A DNA stretch of 28,482 nucleotides from Myxococcota bacterium (GCA_024276595.1 JAJRWW010000704.1:1-28482), one strand, 5' to 3'. Positions 1 to 8,255 are shown, counted from the stretch's first letter. Made by a program: numbers and translations. The notes: generated by a model not told the origin, from the sequence alone.

Positions 1-1467
1 CGGGGCGGCCGGGGCCGCCACGGTCTCGTCCAGCGCCAGGTCGGGAGGGGGTGGGCCTGCCTCCCCGGACCCGGCGGGAGCGGTTACCAGAAGCTCCGGA
101 GGGGTGGCCTGGATCGGCCCGGGCATGCTGTCTGGGCCCCCCGCAGAGGCGCCGCCGAGGGTCTCGCCGCTGTTGGTGCATCTGCCTTGGGGCGGGCGGT
201 CCTGCCCATGGGAGGAGCCTGGTGCAGGGCGCGACGGGGTCAGGCGCACCGTCGTGTCCCCGCGGATGAATCGCTGCGCCAGGTTTCGGATGGGCTGAGA
301 GCCCGGTCGGAGCTTGAGCAGCAGCCACCGGCCCTGCTCACGGAGTCGGGGAACCACGCCCGCCTGGATGAAGGAGCTCTTGCCGGCGCCGGAGGGGCCC
401 ACCACGGGCAGCACCGGCTCCGAGCGGAGCCGCTCCACGAAGGCGGCGATCTCGTCGTCTCGACCAAAGAACATGTCCCCGTGACGCTCGTCAAAGGGAA
501 GCAGGCCGCGATAGGGGTTCTCCCGGCGGGAGCGGGGACGCCGCTCGCCGCGCAGCATCGCCGCAAGCCTGTCGGCCACGCGCTGGGCGTCTGGGCGGTC
601 CCCGGGGACCTTGGCCATGCACTCTCGTATCAGCCCTTCGAGGGGGGCGGCCACCTCCGTCTCGGTCTCTGGCAGAGCCACCGCCTCCGGTGTGAGCACC
701 TGGGCGCGGAGGGCCATGGGGCCTGCGGCCCGAAAGGGGTAGGCGCCGTAGACAAGCTGGCAGAGGATCACTCCCAGAGCCCAGATGTCAGCGGCGGGGG
801 TGATCTCCTCGTTCCTCCACTGCTCGGGGGCCATGTACGCCGGCGTGCCCCTCAGCCCGACGCCGTCGCTCTCGAAGCTGTCTGAAAGCTCCGCAGACTC
901 GTCCTGGCTCGCGCCAGATGCTGCCTCCGCGTCACCCTCGATCCCTGGAGAGGCCAGGGCTCGCGCCAGACCGAAGTCGAGCACACGCGGCCGGCCGTCC
1001 TCCCCCAGCAGCACGTTCGAGGGCTTCAGATCCCGGTGCACGATCTTGTGGGCGTGGGCCTCTGCCAGGGCCTCCGCAATGGCCAATCCGATCCTGAGGG
1101 CCTCCCCCGCGCCCGGCTGCTCCGCCTGGAGCCGCTCGCGAAGGGACTGGCCCTCCAGGTGCTCCAGGGCCACGTAGGGCCGGCCATGGTGCTCGCCCAC
1201 GTCGTAGATGGTCACAATGTGCGGGTGGTTGAAGCGAGCTGTGGTGCGCGCCTCGAACAGGAAGCGGTCCCGGGCGTCGGGAGAGGTCATGGCGTCGGGA
1301 CGCACCACCTTCAGCGCCACCTTGCGGCCCAGCCGCACGTCTCGGGCCAGGTAGACCTCGCCCATGCCGCCGCGTCCGATGAGTCGGAGCACCCTGTAGT
1401 GGTCCACCGACCTGCCGGGCTCGTAGAGGGTGTCCGATGTGGACACCTGTTGCCGGCTCGATGTCAC
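1..1467 (-). CDS. Ser/Thr protein kinase fused to a STAND-type NTPase (C-terminus outside the window)
   Basis: This is a Hanks-type protein kinase followed by a P-loop NTPase; the reading frame stays open to position 1, so the C-terminus is missing. Kinase landmarks in the translation are the glycine-rich loop GRGGMGEVY (about residues 31-39), the ATP-binding Lys53 in VALKVV, HRDLKPSN (144-151), DFG (164-166) and TPAYMAPEQW. About 30 mostly acidic or serine residues are inserted between DFG and APE. A second domain begins with NPYRGLLPF and FFGRDDEI and has a Walker A GPSGAGKSS near residue 357, the arrangement of kinase-nSTAND proteins. The chosen GTG start overlaps the stop of the upstream lysozyme gene as GTGA, which implies translational coupling; another GTG seven codons later is possible. 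A Pro/Ala/Gly-rich stretch fills the last visible part. The role is inferred to be signal sensing by conformational switching; the ligand is unknown. Confidence 0.9.
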   Translation of the reverse strand, partial: MTSSRQQVSTSDTLYEPGRSVDHYRVLRLIGRGGMGEVYLARDVRLGRKVALKVVRPDAMTSPDARDRFLFEARTTARFNHPHIVTIYDVGEHHGRPYVALEHLEGQSLRERLQAEQPGAGEALRIGLAIAEALAEAHAHKIVHRDLKPSNVLLGEDGRPRVLDFGLARALASPGIEGDAEAASGASQDESAELSDSFESDGVGLRGTPAYMAPEQWRNEEITPAADIWALGVILCQLVYGAYPFRAAGPMALRAQVLTPEAVALPETETEVAAPLEGLIRECMAKVPGDRPDAQRVADRLAAMLRGERRPRSRRENPYRGLLPFDERHGDMFFGRDDEIAAFVERLRSEPVLPVVGPSGAGKSSFIQAGVVPRLREQGRWLLLKLRPGSQPIRNLAQRFIRGDTTVRLTPSRPAPGSSHGQDRPPQGRCTNSGETLGGASAGGPDSMPGPIQATPPELLVTAPAGSGEAGPPPPDLALDETVAAPAAP

Positions 1468-3005
1468 GTGCCCGGGGACCGCCGCCTGATGGCGAGGCTC
1501 AGCAGCCACAGGGTGACCAGAGCCAGACCGGAGCTCGGGAGGCTGGCCCCACTGGAGCTGCAGGCGCACCCGGCGTCCGCCTGGAGGAGGTCCGTGGCGT
1601 CACCAGCGTCGCCGGCCAGCGGGGGACCTCCGTCGTCGCCTCCGTCGCCACCTCCGTCGGGCTCGGCCAGGCCGCCGTCGGGCTCGGGGTCCAGTCGGGT
1701 CAGGCGCAGGGCGTCGAAGACGATCACCACCCGGTCCGCATAGGGCTCGCCGGTGAGATCCTCCAGCCGCACCCACTGCTGGTCGCCCTCGGCAAAGTCG
1801 AAGTCCCCCACCAGCGTCCATCCGTCGGTCTGGCTCTGGTCCACCTCGGCCGCGGTGAGCTCGGTGCCGTGCTGGACCTGGTAGGTGGCGTGTCGGGACT
1901 CTGCCCAGTCGCCGTCGGTGTAGGCCTCCAGGCGGTAGAGCCCCGCCTCGTCGAAGGTCAAGTGCCACAGACCCACCGTGTCGGCCTCAGTGTCCACGCA
2001 GAAGGTCCAGTACAGGGTGGAGTCGAAGCCGTCGGCCTCCGGGTGCCACCAGGCCGGCGTACCCAGCTTCTCGAAGCAGAGATCCCGGTCGTCCACGATT
2101 CTGCCCATGGGCGGGATGGGCTCGCAGATGGGGCAGTCCTGGGGGCAGCTCTGGTGGTCCTCGGTGCCCACGCAGAAGCCGTCCCCGCAGACCGGATCGC
2201 CGAAGGTCAGGGCCGCCAGGGCCGCCATGTCTCCATTGAAGATGTTCACGTCCACGTTGGTGCTCGGCCCGCCGATGCCGTCCACGTGGCCGCTGGAAGA
2301 GTACTGCCAAAAAGCCCAGTCGCTCCACTGGTTGGCGATGTTGGGGCAGGAGGAAGGGGTCCAGTTGCCAGGATAGGCGGCGTGCCACAGGGGGTAGCCG
2401 GAGAAGGCGTCGGAGCCCACGTTGTCCTCCCAAAAGTACTTGCCCGTGTAGATGATGGGGGTGACCCCGAGCTGGATCTCGATGCGGTCTATCCACTCCC
2501 CGATGGCCGCGGCGACCTGCGCCGGAGATCGGCCGTCCGTCGCCTCCACGTCGATGACGGGAGGAAGGTCTCCAGGTGTCATGGCGCCGCCTATCTCGCT
2601 GATGACCAGGTCCGCCTGGGCCACGGGATCGTCGCTGGGGCGGAAGAACTGGTAGACCCCTCGAATGATGCCCGCCGCCTGGGCGCCCGCCCAGTTGGCC
2701 TGAAAGTCGGTGTCGTAGGTGCCCCCGGTGGCGGGATCGCCGTCCGACACCCTTATGAAGGCGAACACGATGCCGTCGGCGGCCACGGCGTTCCAGTCGA
2801 TGTTGGGTTGCCAGTAGGAGACGTCGATGCCCGGCACCTGGGGCCCCACCGGGCAGACCACCGCCTCCTGCTGAAGCTGGTCCAGGTGCGAGTCCCCGGC
2901 GGGGCAACCGCTCGCCATGGACAGGACACAGGTGGCCGCAACAAGCGGAGCGGCTTTGAATCGGGCCCTTCCGGCGGCTCCTAGATCAGTGATCGTGCGA
3001 GTCAT
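1464..3005 (-). CDS. Surface GH25 lysozyme (muramidase) with golvesin-like domain and MYXO-CTERM-like tail
   Basis: The predicted 513-residue exported enzyme should cleave the glycan strands of peptidoglycan. The order is: signal peptide with a lipobox-like ASGC (Cys34); GH25 domain about 56-262, with PGIDVSYWQ, the DxE catalytic pair in VIDVEATDG (Asp152, Glu154) and the terminal DVNIFNGD; a CGDGxC...CPxDC cysteine cluster at 273-291; a golvesin/xanthan-lyase-like carbohydrate-binding module about 305-436; an Asp/Gly-rich linker about 438-478; and a tail with GCAC, a hydrophobic helix and RRR, as in MYXO-CTERM sorting signals. I chose the ATG at 3005 because it has GGAG eight bases upstream and begins directly with the signal peptide; an upstream extension to 3155 is less likely. 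Both ends carry lipid-anchor-like signals, which is unusual. The stop overlaps the start of the kinase gene. Confidence 0.9.
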   Translation of the reverse strand: MTRTITDLGAAGRARFKAAPLVAATCVLSMASGCPAGDSHLDQLQQEAVVCPVGPQVPGIDVSYWQPNIDWNAVAADGIVFAFIRVSDGDPATGGTYDTDFQANWAGAQAAGIIRGVYQFFRPSDDPVAQADLVISEIGGAMTPGDLPPVIDVEATDGRSPAQVAAAIGEWIDRIEIQLGVTPIIYTGKYFWEDNVGSDAFSGYPLWHAAYPGNWTPSSCPNIANQWSDWAFWQYSSSGHVDGIGGPSTNVDVNIFNGDMAALAALTFGDPVCGDGFCVGTEDHQSCPQDCPICEPIPPMGRIVDDRDLCFEKLGTPAWWHPEADGFDSTLYWTFCVDTEADTVGLWHLTFDEAGLYRLEAYTDGDWAESRHATYQVQHGTELTAAEVDQSQTDGWTLVGDFDFAEGDQQWVRLEDLTGEPYADRVVIVFDALRLTRLDPEPDGGLAEPDGGGDGGDDGGPPLAGDAGDATDLLQADAGCACSSSGASLPSSGLALVTLWLLSLAIRRRSPGT

Positions 3006-3167
3006 TTGGATTCTCCAACAAGCCGGACAGCCACAGAGGATCACCTCTGGATCCGGGAAAACGGCCCCCGGGGAGACCGCCGGAGGGCCCGCGACCGACC
3101 GGCACATGATACAACACCTGGGAGCAGGATGGGGTGTGAGCAGGCTCCCGGACACAAAACGACCGGG

Positions 3168-3848
3168 TCATGGGGCCTGTCGAGGGGCGCTGTCCGGGCG
3201 CAGATCGGCGAAGACGAAGCCGTCGCGGGTGACCACCTCGCCGGGGATGGTCTCCAGGGGAACGCGGAGCATGGGGCCAGCGGTCACCAGGGTATGAAAC
3301 TCGCCGTTCTCGCCGCACGGGTCCACGTCCCTGGGCAGGTCCGCCAGGAGCTGGTGGTCAAAAGGGAGGCCCGCGAAGGAGGGGCTCATGCGCCTGGGAT
3401 CCACGCAGGTCACGGTGGCGCGCAGGCCGGCGTCGATCATCTCGCGGGCCAGCTCGGCGGTGGGGGTGCCCCACAGCGGGAAGAGGGGGCGCAGGCCGGT
3501 GCCCTCTAGCCGCTGCTCCAGGTACTTGCGAACATCCTCCAAGAAGAGGTCTCCGAAGGCGATGGCCTCCACCCCTTGCTCCAGGGCGACGCCGACGGCC
3601 TCGGCCATGCGGAGGTCGTAGTCGGAGCTCGAGCACGGGAAGGGGAGATCCACCATGTGCAGCGGCAGCCCGACGGCACCTGCCTGTGCCTCCAGGATGC
3701 TGCGTCGCACAGCGTGCATGGCGACCCTTCCAAAGCGCTCGTTGACCGTCGTGAGCAGGCCCACAACCTCCACATCCGGGTGAGATCTCAGGATGTGCAG
3801 CGCCCAGGCGCTGTCCTTTCCGCTGCTCCAGGAGAGCCAGGTTCGCAT
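3168..3848 (-). CDS. PP-loop ATPase of the Dph6 / COG2102 family (diphthine-ammonia ligase-like)
   Basis: The protein is about 226 residues and begins with the PP-loop motif SWSSGKDSAWAL (SGKDS near residues 9-13), which binds ATP for adenylation. The C-terminal part has the GENGEFHTLV signature of the Diphthami_syn_2 family. In archaea and eukaryotes this family makes diphthamide on elongation factor 2. Bacteria lack diphthamide, so the substrate here is unknown and the ligase name should not be transferred. An in-frame GTG at 3857 would add three residues; I prefer the ATG because GGTGG lies five bases before it. The gene follows the epimerase gene by 15 bases, so cotranscription is likely, and the lysozyme gene follows after 162 bases. 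Confidence 0.85.
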   Translation of the reverse strand: MRTWLSWSSGKDSAWALHILRSHPDVEVVGLLTTVNERFGRVAMHAVRRSILEAQAGAVGLPLHMVDLPFPCSSSDYDLRMAEAVGVALEQGVEAIAFGDLFLEDVRKYLEQRLEGTGLRPLFPLWGTPTAELAREMIDAGLRATVTCVDPRRMSPSFAGLPFDHQLLADLPRDVDPCGENGEFHTLVTAGPMLRVPLETIPGEVVTRDGFVFADLRPDSAPRQAP

Positions 3849-3863
3849 TGTGCCCACCAGGTC

Positions 3864-4856
3864 CTACCTCTGCAGCCGGCTGCGGGCCCACTCCATGGTT
3901 CGCCTGGCCCCCTCCTCGAGGCTCGTCCTGGGCTCGTAGCCCAGAACCCGCCTGGCTCGGGCGTTGGTGAAGTGGAAGCTGTGGCGCCACAGGCCCACCC
4001 GGTAGCGCGTGAGGGGGGGCAGCGCCGAGATGCCCAGGAGGGTCCAGATCCCCTCCACCGCCAGGGCAGCCGTCCAGGCGGCAGGCCAGGGCAGGGAGAG
4101 ACGCGGTGAGGGCGCTCCCAGGGCACGGGCGAAGGCGCCCAGGAGATCCGCCCAGGTGGGGTGTCCGTCGTCGGTGAGGACGAGGGTCTCCCCGGCCGCC
4201 CCATCCAGCTCTCCGGCGAGGGCAACCCCGGGAACGAGGTTCTCAATGTACGACGTGCAGATGACCGTGCGTCCACCGGCGATGAGCGGGAGCTTGCCCC
4301 TGGCCAGCGCCCTGGCCAGGCCCAGGGAGGTGAGGAGATCTCCAGGGCCGAAGGGGACCAGGCCGGGCCGGATCACGACGCCTTCCAGGCGGCCAGTGAG
4401 GCGCGGGTCCAGCACCAGGTCCTCGCATCGTATCTTTGAGAGGGCGTAGGGGAGCTCCCTGCGGTCCCTGGGGGTGTCCTCTGTGGCGTCCAGGTGGCCG
4501 GTGGAGCGGTGCACCGCCAGCGAGCTCATGAGCACCAGCCGGCGGCAGCCTCCGGCGAGGGCGCCGGCGATGGTGCTCCTGGTGCCTCCCAGGTTCACCG
4601 AGTGGATGAGCCGGGGAGGGGCCCAGTCGCTGGGGATCGCCGCCAGGTGGAAGACCACATCCTGACCCGCGCAGGCGGCGCGCATGATCCGGCGGGAGCG
4701 CACGTCTCCGGGGAGCAGCTCCACATCCAGGCCGTGGAGGCTCTCGGTGGGCGTGCCTGGCAGCACCAGCCCGCGCACCCTGTGACCCCGGCGCAGCAGC
4801 TCGGCCACCAGGTGCGCGCCCATGAAGCCGTTGGCCCCTGTGACCAGCGCCCTCAC
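3864..4856 (-). CDS. NAD(P)-dependent epimerase/dehydratase (extended SDR family)
   Basis: This is a 330-residue extended short-chain dehydrogenase. It starts with the Rossmann motif GANGFMG (residues 7-13), followed by DVRSRR, FHLAA, a catalytic-type Ser pair MSSLAV (about 110-115) and the active-site YALSK (Tyr137, Lys141). RPGLVPFGPGD and SYIENLVPGV are typical of the NAD-dependent epimerase/3-beta-hydroxysteroid dehydrogenase group. The substrate cannot be told; nucleotide sugars and sterol-like alcohols are both possible. The GTG start begins two bases after the stop of the transporter gene and yields a standard N-terminus. The longer frame to 4946 would lie inside the transporter gene and adds 30 atypical residues. 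The gene sits in the middle of the minus-strand run between the symporter and the PP-loop ATPase. Confidence 0.88.
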   Translation of the reverse strand: MRALVTGANGFMGAHLVAELLRRGHRVRGLVLPGTPTESLHGLDVELLPGDVRSRRIMRAACAGQDVVFHLAAIPSDWAPPRLIHSVNLGGTRSTIAGALAGGCRRLVLMSSLAVHRSTGHLDATEDTPRDRRELPYALSKIRCEDLVLDPRLTGRLEGVVIRPGLVPFGPGDLLTSLGLARALARGKLPLIAGGRTVICTSYIENLVPGVALAGELDGAAGETLVLTDDGHPTWADLLGAFARALGAPSPRLSLPWPAAWTAALAVEGIWTLLGISALPPLTRYRVGLWRHSFHFTNARARRVLGYEPRTSLEEGARRTMEWARSRLQR

Positions 4857-4858
4857 GG

Positions 4859-6277
4859 TCAGCCCAGCGCCTTGCCGGTGATGAGCATGTAAAGAAGCAG
4901 CCCCAGCACCGCCATGGGGCACAGCACCGCCAGGGCGAAGCCCCATGGCTTACGGAGCCTCTCGAACCAGGGCGCGCCAGCGGCCACCTCGGCCACGGCC
5001 TCGCGCAGGCCCCACCTGAGCACCACGAACAGGCAGGTGCCCAGGGCGCCAGCGGCCAGCAGGACGTTGCCGAAGGTGAAGTTCATGAGGTCCAAAAAGC
5101 CCTGCCCCTTGCCGCCCAGAGTGTAGATGTGCGTGAGGGACTCCACGCCCCCGAGCGAGAGGGCCGAGGGGATCCCCAGCAGGGCGATGGCCGAGCCCGC
5201 GGTGAGCACCGCCCCCCGGCGGCTCAGGCCCCACTCGTCCACCATGAAGGATGTCACCACCTCCAGCAGGGACACGGTGGAGGTGAGCGCCGCGATGGCC
5301 AGCAGGGCGAAGAAGATCACCGCCACCACCGTGCCCGCGGGCATGGCCTGGAACTGGTGGGTGAGGGCCACGAACACCAGCCCGGGCCCGGCGGACTTGG
5401 GCGCGCCCCCCAGGATGGGGAAGATCATCAGGCCGGCCATGAGCGCGATCACCGTGTCGAAGAGGACCACGTACATCCCGGAGGTGGCCAGGTTGTCTTC
5501 CTTGCGCATGTAGGAGCCGTAGGTGAGCATGGCGCCCATCCCCAGGGAGAGGGAGAAGAATGCCTGCCCCAGGGCGTAGACAAAGGTCATCCCCGTGACC
5601 TTGCCCAGGTCGGGCCAGAGGTAGAACCTCAGGCCGCTGGCGGCCTTGGGCTGCATCAGGCCGCTCACGATGAGGCCAATGAGCATCAGGAGGAGCAGGG
5701 GCATGAGGATCTTGGTGAGCCGCTCGATCCCCTTGCGCACCCCCCCGAGCACAACGACCATGGTGATGCCCATGAACGCCACGAGAAAGAGCACCTGTAG
5801 CCTCCAGTTGGCCACGAAGGCGCCGAAGAACCTGTCGGGGTGGCTCGACTCCAGGTGGAGGGCCGGATCGGTCATGTGGACCGTCGGGATCACCGTCTCC
5901 AGGCTGCCGTTGGCGCTGAAGATAAGGTACCCCACCGTCCAGCCGGCGACGACGCCGTAGTAGCTCAGGATCCCCACGCCCGTGAGGATGCCCATGTAGC
6001 CCACCATCTTCCAGATGGACCCGGGTGCCAGGGCCTTGAAGGCACCGACGGGGCTGCGCTGGGTGGCTCTCCCGATGGCCAGCTCGGCCCACATCACCGC
6101 CAGCCCGATGAGCACGGTGCACAGGATGTACAGCAGCACAAAGGCGCCGCCGCCGTTTTGTCCCGTCACGTAGGGGAATCGCCAGATGTTCCCCAGGCCG
6201 ATGGCGCTCCCGGCCGCAGCCATGACAAAACCGACTCGCGACCCCCACTGACCGCGTTCGCTCGCAGCAATGTCCAT
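4859..6277 (-). CDS. Sodium:neurotransmitter symporter (SNF/NSS) family transporter
   Basis: This 472-residue, very hydrophobic membrane protein should import an amino acid or related amine with sodium, like LeuT and MhsT. The first membrane segment carries the family signature GSAIGLGNIWRFPY (about residues 23-36), which forms the sodium and substrate sites, followed by GQNGGGAFVLLY. I estimate eleven or twelve transmembrane segments, in line with bacterial members, and the length is normal. The ATG at 6277 is preceded immediately by a purine-rich AGGAGAGGT, so it is preferred over the longer frame to 6412. A candidate promoter lies at 6327-6355. The gene heads the minus-strand run that continues with the epimerase after a two-base gap. 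The substrate is not predictable from sequence alone. Confidence 0.92.
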   Translation of the reverse strand: MDIAASERGQWGSRVGFVMAAAGSAIGLGNIWRFPYVTGQNGGGAFVLLYILCTVLIGLAVMWAELAIGRATQRSPVGAFKALAPGSIWKMVGYMGILTGVGILSYYGVVAGWTVGYLIFSANGSLETVIPTVHMTDPALHLESSHPDRFFGAFVANWRLQVLFLVAFMGITMVVVLGGVRKGIERLTKILMPLLLLMLIGLIVSGLMQPKAASGLRFYLWPDLGKVTGMTFVYALGQAFFSLSLGMGAMLTYGSYMRKEDNLATSGMYVVLFDTVIALMAGLMIFPILGGAPKSAGPGLVFVALTHQFQAMPAGTVVAVIFFALLAIAALTSTVSLLEVVTSFMVDEWGLSRRGAVLTAGSAIALLGIPSALSLGGVESLTHIYTLGGKGQGFLDLMNFTFGNVLLAAGALGTCLFVVLRWGLREAVAEVAAGAPWFERLRKPWGFALAVLCPMAVLGLLLYMLITGKALG

Positions 6278-6326
6278 ACCTCTCCTCTCAGGATCCCGGC
6301 GTCGCCTTGGGACCTCGGGTGTCTGC

Positions 6327-6355
6327 AATGTAACCAAAGCCACAATGGGCCTCAA
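6327..6355 (-). promoter_or_regulatory. Candidate housekeeping promoter for the symporter gene
   Basis: On the minus strand TTGAGG (6355-6350) and TACATT (6332-6327) are separated by exactly 17 bases. This fits a sigma-70-type promoter with transcription starting near 6320 and an untranslated leader of about 40 bases before the ATG at 6277. It lies in the 168-base gap between this gene and the small cysteine-rich gene upstream. Confidence 0.45.
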
Positions 6356-6405
6356 GGCACAATCGGCACCGGGTGCAGGCGCGGTGCCTGGCTGGCCTCG
6401 GCTCC

Positions 6406-6419
6406 GGCGCACGTGCGCC
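6406..6419. repeat. 14-bp perfect palindrome downstream of the small cysteine-rich gene
   Basis: GGCGCACGTGCGCC reads the same on both strands. It lies 27 bases past the stop of the small cysteine-rich gene and upstream of the symporter promoter candidate. There is no T-run beside it, so it is not an obvious intrinsic terminator. It could be an RNA 3'-end hairpin or a protein-binding site. Confidence 0.4.
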
Positions 6420-6445
6420 CTCAGGTGCCCACAGGGCCTGCGGGG

Positions 6446-6703
6446 CTACTTGTTGCGGGCCTTGGAGAAGGTCTCCAGCAGGTGCTCGTAGCGTCCCTGC
6501 TCAGGGGGGGCGAAGCAGCGCTCGAAGGTGGTGGCGTGCAGCAGGTGGCGGAAGTAGGTCTCCACCGGGAAGGCGTGGGCAAAGCAGACGAGCGCCCGCC
6601 GACACGGGAGCCCCTGGTCCAGGCGCCGGCAGTAGCGGAAGGTGACCTCGCCCCCCAGCATGGGGCAGCGGACCTCCAGGTCATCGAAGGCTCGGTGGGG
6701 CAT
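6446..6703 (-). CDS. Small cysteine-rich protein of unknown function, downstream of TrpB2
   Basis: This is an 85-residue soluble protein with no signal peptide. Its N-terminal half has four cysteines in the order RCPMLGGEV, FRYCRR, GLPCRR and LVCF (Cys13, 25, 34, 40), with a fifth at Cys63. That pattern suggests a metal or Fe-S site. I believe similar short proteins with a CP-LG-x-YC-x-PC core occur in other deltaproteobacterial genomes, but I do not know a function and assign none. The ATG has AGGAGG eleven bases upstream. The gene follows the TrpB2 gene by 39 bases on the same strand, so the two are probably one transcript. Confidence 0.75.
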   Translation of the reverse strand: MPHRAFDDLEVRCPMLGGEVTFRYCRRLDQGLPCRRALVCFAHAFPVETYFRHLLHATTFERCFAPPEQGRYEHLLETFSKARNK

Positions 6704-6742
6704 GGGTGGATCGGCCTCCTGGCGCAGCTCGGACCCGAGAGG

Positions 6743-8107
6743 TCAGCCGAGCTTCGGCAGGCTCTCAATGGCCGCCAGGGCGCGCTGGATCTCCTCCTCT
6801 GGGAGCTGGTAGGGGGCCAGCTTGCCCGAAAGGTAGGCGTCGTAGGCGGCCATGTCCACGAGGCCGTGGCCCGACCAGTTGAACAGGATCGTGCGCTCCT
6901 TGCCCTCCTCCTTGGCCTGCCTGGCCACCTGCACCACGGCGGCGATGGCGTGGCAGGTCTCCGGCGCGGAGATGAAGCCCTCGGTGCGGGCGAAGAGCAC
7001 GCCCGCCTCGAAGGCCCGGATCTGGTCGTAGGACTGGGCCTCCACCAGCCCGGTCTTGACGCTGTGGCTCACCATGGGGGACATGCCGTGGTAGCGCAGG
7101 CCGCCCGCGTGGATGGGTGCTGGGACGAAGTCGTGCCCGAGGGTGTACATGGGCAAGAGGGGGGTCGTCTGGTTGGTGTCGCCGAAGTCATAGGCATAGG
7201 GCCCCCGGGTCAGGGTTGGGCAGGAGGCCGGCTCCGCTGCGATGACCTGAATCTGCTGACCGGCGACCTTGTCGGCGACAAAGGGGAAGGCCAGGCCGGC
7301 GAAGTTGGACCCGCCGCCGGCGCAGCCGACAACCACGTCCGGGGTCTCGCCGAGGGCCTCCATCTGCTTTTTGGCCTCCAGCCCGATGACGGTCTGATGC
7401 AGCATCACGTGGTTGAGCACCGACCCCAGCGAGTAGCGGGCGTCGTCCCGCGCAACCGCCTCCTCCACCGCCTCCGAGATGGCGATTCCGAGGCTCCCTG
7501 GCGAGTCGGGGTCGGCGGCCAGGATCTTGCGCCCCGCCTCGGTGGTGTCGGTGGGGCTGGGCATGCAGCTCGCCCCCCAGGTGGCCATCATGCTGCGCCG
7601 GTAGGGCTTCTGCTCGAAGCTCACCCGCACCATGAAGACCTTGCACTCCAGCTCGAAGAGCTGGCACGCGAAGGAGAGGGCCGAGCCCCACTGGCCGGCG
7701 CCGGTCTCGGTGACCAGGCGCTTAACTCCAAAGGCCTTGTTGTAGTAGGCCTGGGCGACGGCGGTGTTGGGCTTGTGCGACCCCGCCGGTGAGACCCCTT
7801 CGTTTTTGAAGAAGATCTTCACCGGCGCTCCGAGCGCCCGCTCCAGCCGGTCGGCGCGGTACAGGGGCGTGGGGCGCCAGATGCGGTAGATGTCGAGCAC
7901 CTCCTCGGGGATGTCCACCCAGCGGTCGGGGGTCATCTCCTGCTCCACGAGGTTCATGGGGAAGATGGGCGCAAAGTCCTCCGGACCGGGGGGCTGACCC
8001 GTGCCCGGGTGCAGGGGTGGTGGCATGGGGGTGGGGAAGTCCGCGTTCAGGTTGTACCACCGGGTAGGCAGAAACTCCTCGCCCAGAAACATCTTCTTTG
8101 TCGCCAT
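6743..8107 (-). CDS. trpB2: Tryptophan synthase beta chain, TrpB2 type
   Basis: This 454-residue PLP enzyme joins indole and serine to form tryptophan. The PLP lysine is in GSHKPNTA (Lys112), the active-site glutamate region is TETGAGQWG (about 134-141), and the phosphate-binding loop is GCAGGGSNFAG. The long N-terminal extension (PTRWYNLNADFP...) and the insert VRVSFEQKPYRRSMM mark the TrpB2 class rather than the usual TrpB1. No trpA or other trp gene is next to it, so it may act without a TrpA partner, for example by salvaging free indole; this is inference from context. The ATG has GGAGG about eight bases upstream. The small cysteine-rich gene follows and is probably cotranscribed. Confidence 0.93.
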   Translation of the reverse strand: MATKKMFLGEEFLPTRWYNLNADFPTPMPPPLHPGTGQPPGPEDFAPIFPMNLVEQEMTPDRWVDIPEEVLDIYRIWRPTPLYRADRLERALGAPVKIFFKNEGVSPAGSHKPNTAVAQAYYNKAFGVKRLVTETGAGQWGSALSFACQLFELECKVFMVRVSFEQKPYRRSMMATWGASCMPSPTDTTEAGRKILAADPDSPGSLGIAISEAVEEAVARDDARYSLGSVLNHVMLHQTVIGLEAKKQMEALGETPDVVVGCAGGGSNFAGLAFPFVADKVAGQQIQVIAAEPASCPTLTRGPYAYDFGDTNQTTPLLPMYTLGHDFVPAPIHAGGLRYHGMSPMVSHSVKTGLVEAQSYDQIRAFEAGVLFARTEGFISAPETCHAIAAVVQVARQAKEEGKERTILFNWSGHGLVDMAAYDAYLSGKLAPYQLPEEEIQRALAAIESLPKLG

Positions 8108-8255
8108 CTCGGTCCTCCGGTCTCACAGGTCTCGGCAGGGTGAACATAGCAGCCGGGCTCAGCGTCCTGTGCACGACGATAAGCTCAGTGCTTCTGTCGA
8201 AGAGCTGTTTATACACGGATCCGTTGCCGCGCGCCATTGGGAGATCCTGGGCTCC

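Noticed and set aside
1437..2984. A 515-codon plus-strand open frame opposite the lysozyme gene
   Set aside because: It is antisense to a gene with clear catalytic motifs, and its product is a low-complexity Val/Gly/Arg/Ala sequence typical of GC-rich shadow frames.
3034..3049. CAGAGG/CCTCTG inverted repeat upstream of the lysozyme gene as a terminator
   Set aside because: The stem is only six bases and no T-run follows on either strand; it might be a small operator but there is no further support.
5840..7792. A 650-codon plus-strand open frame
   Set aside because: It crosses the symporter, the small cysteine-rich gene and trpB2 in antisense and has no family motif.
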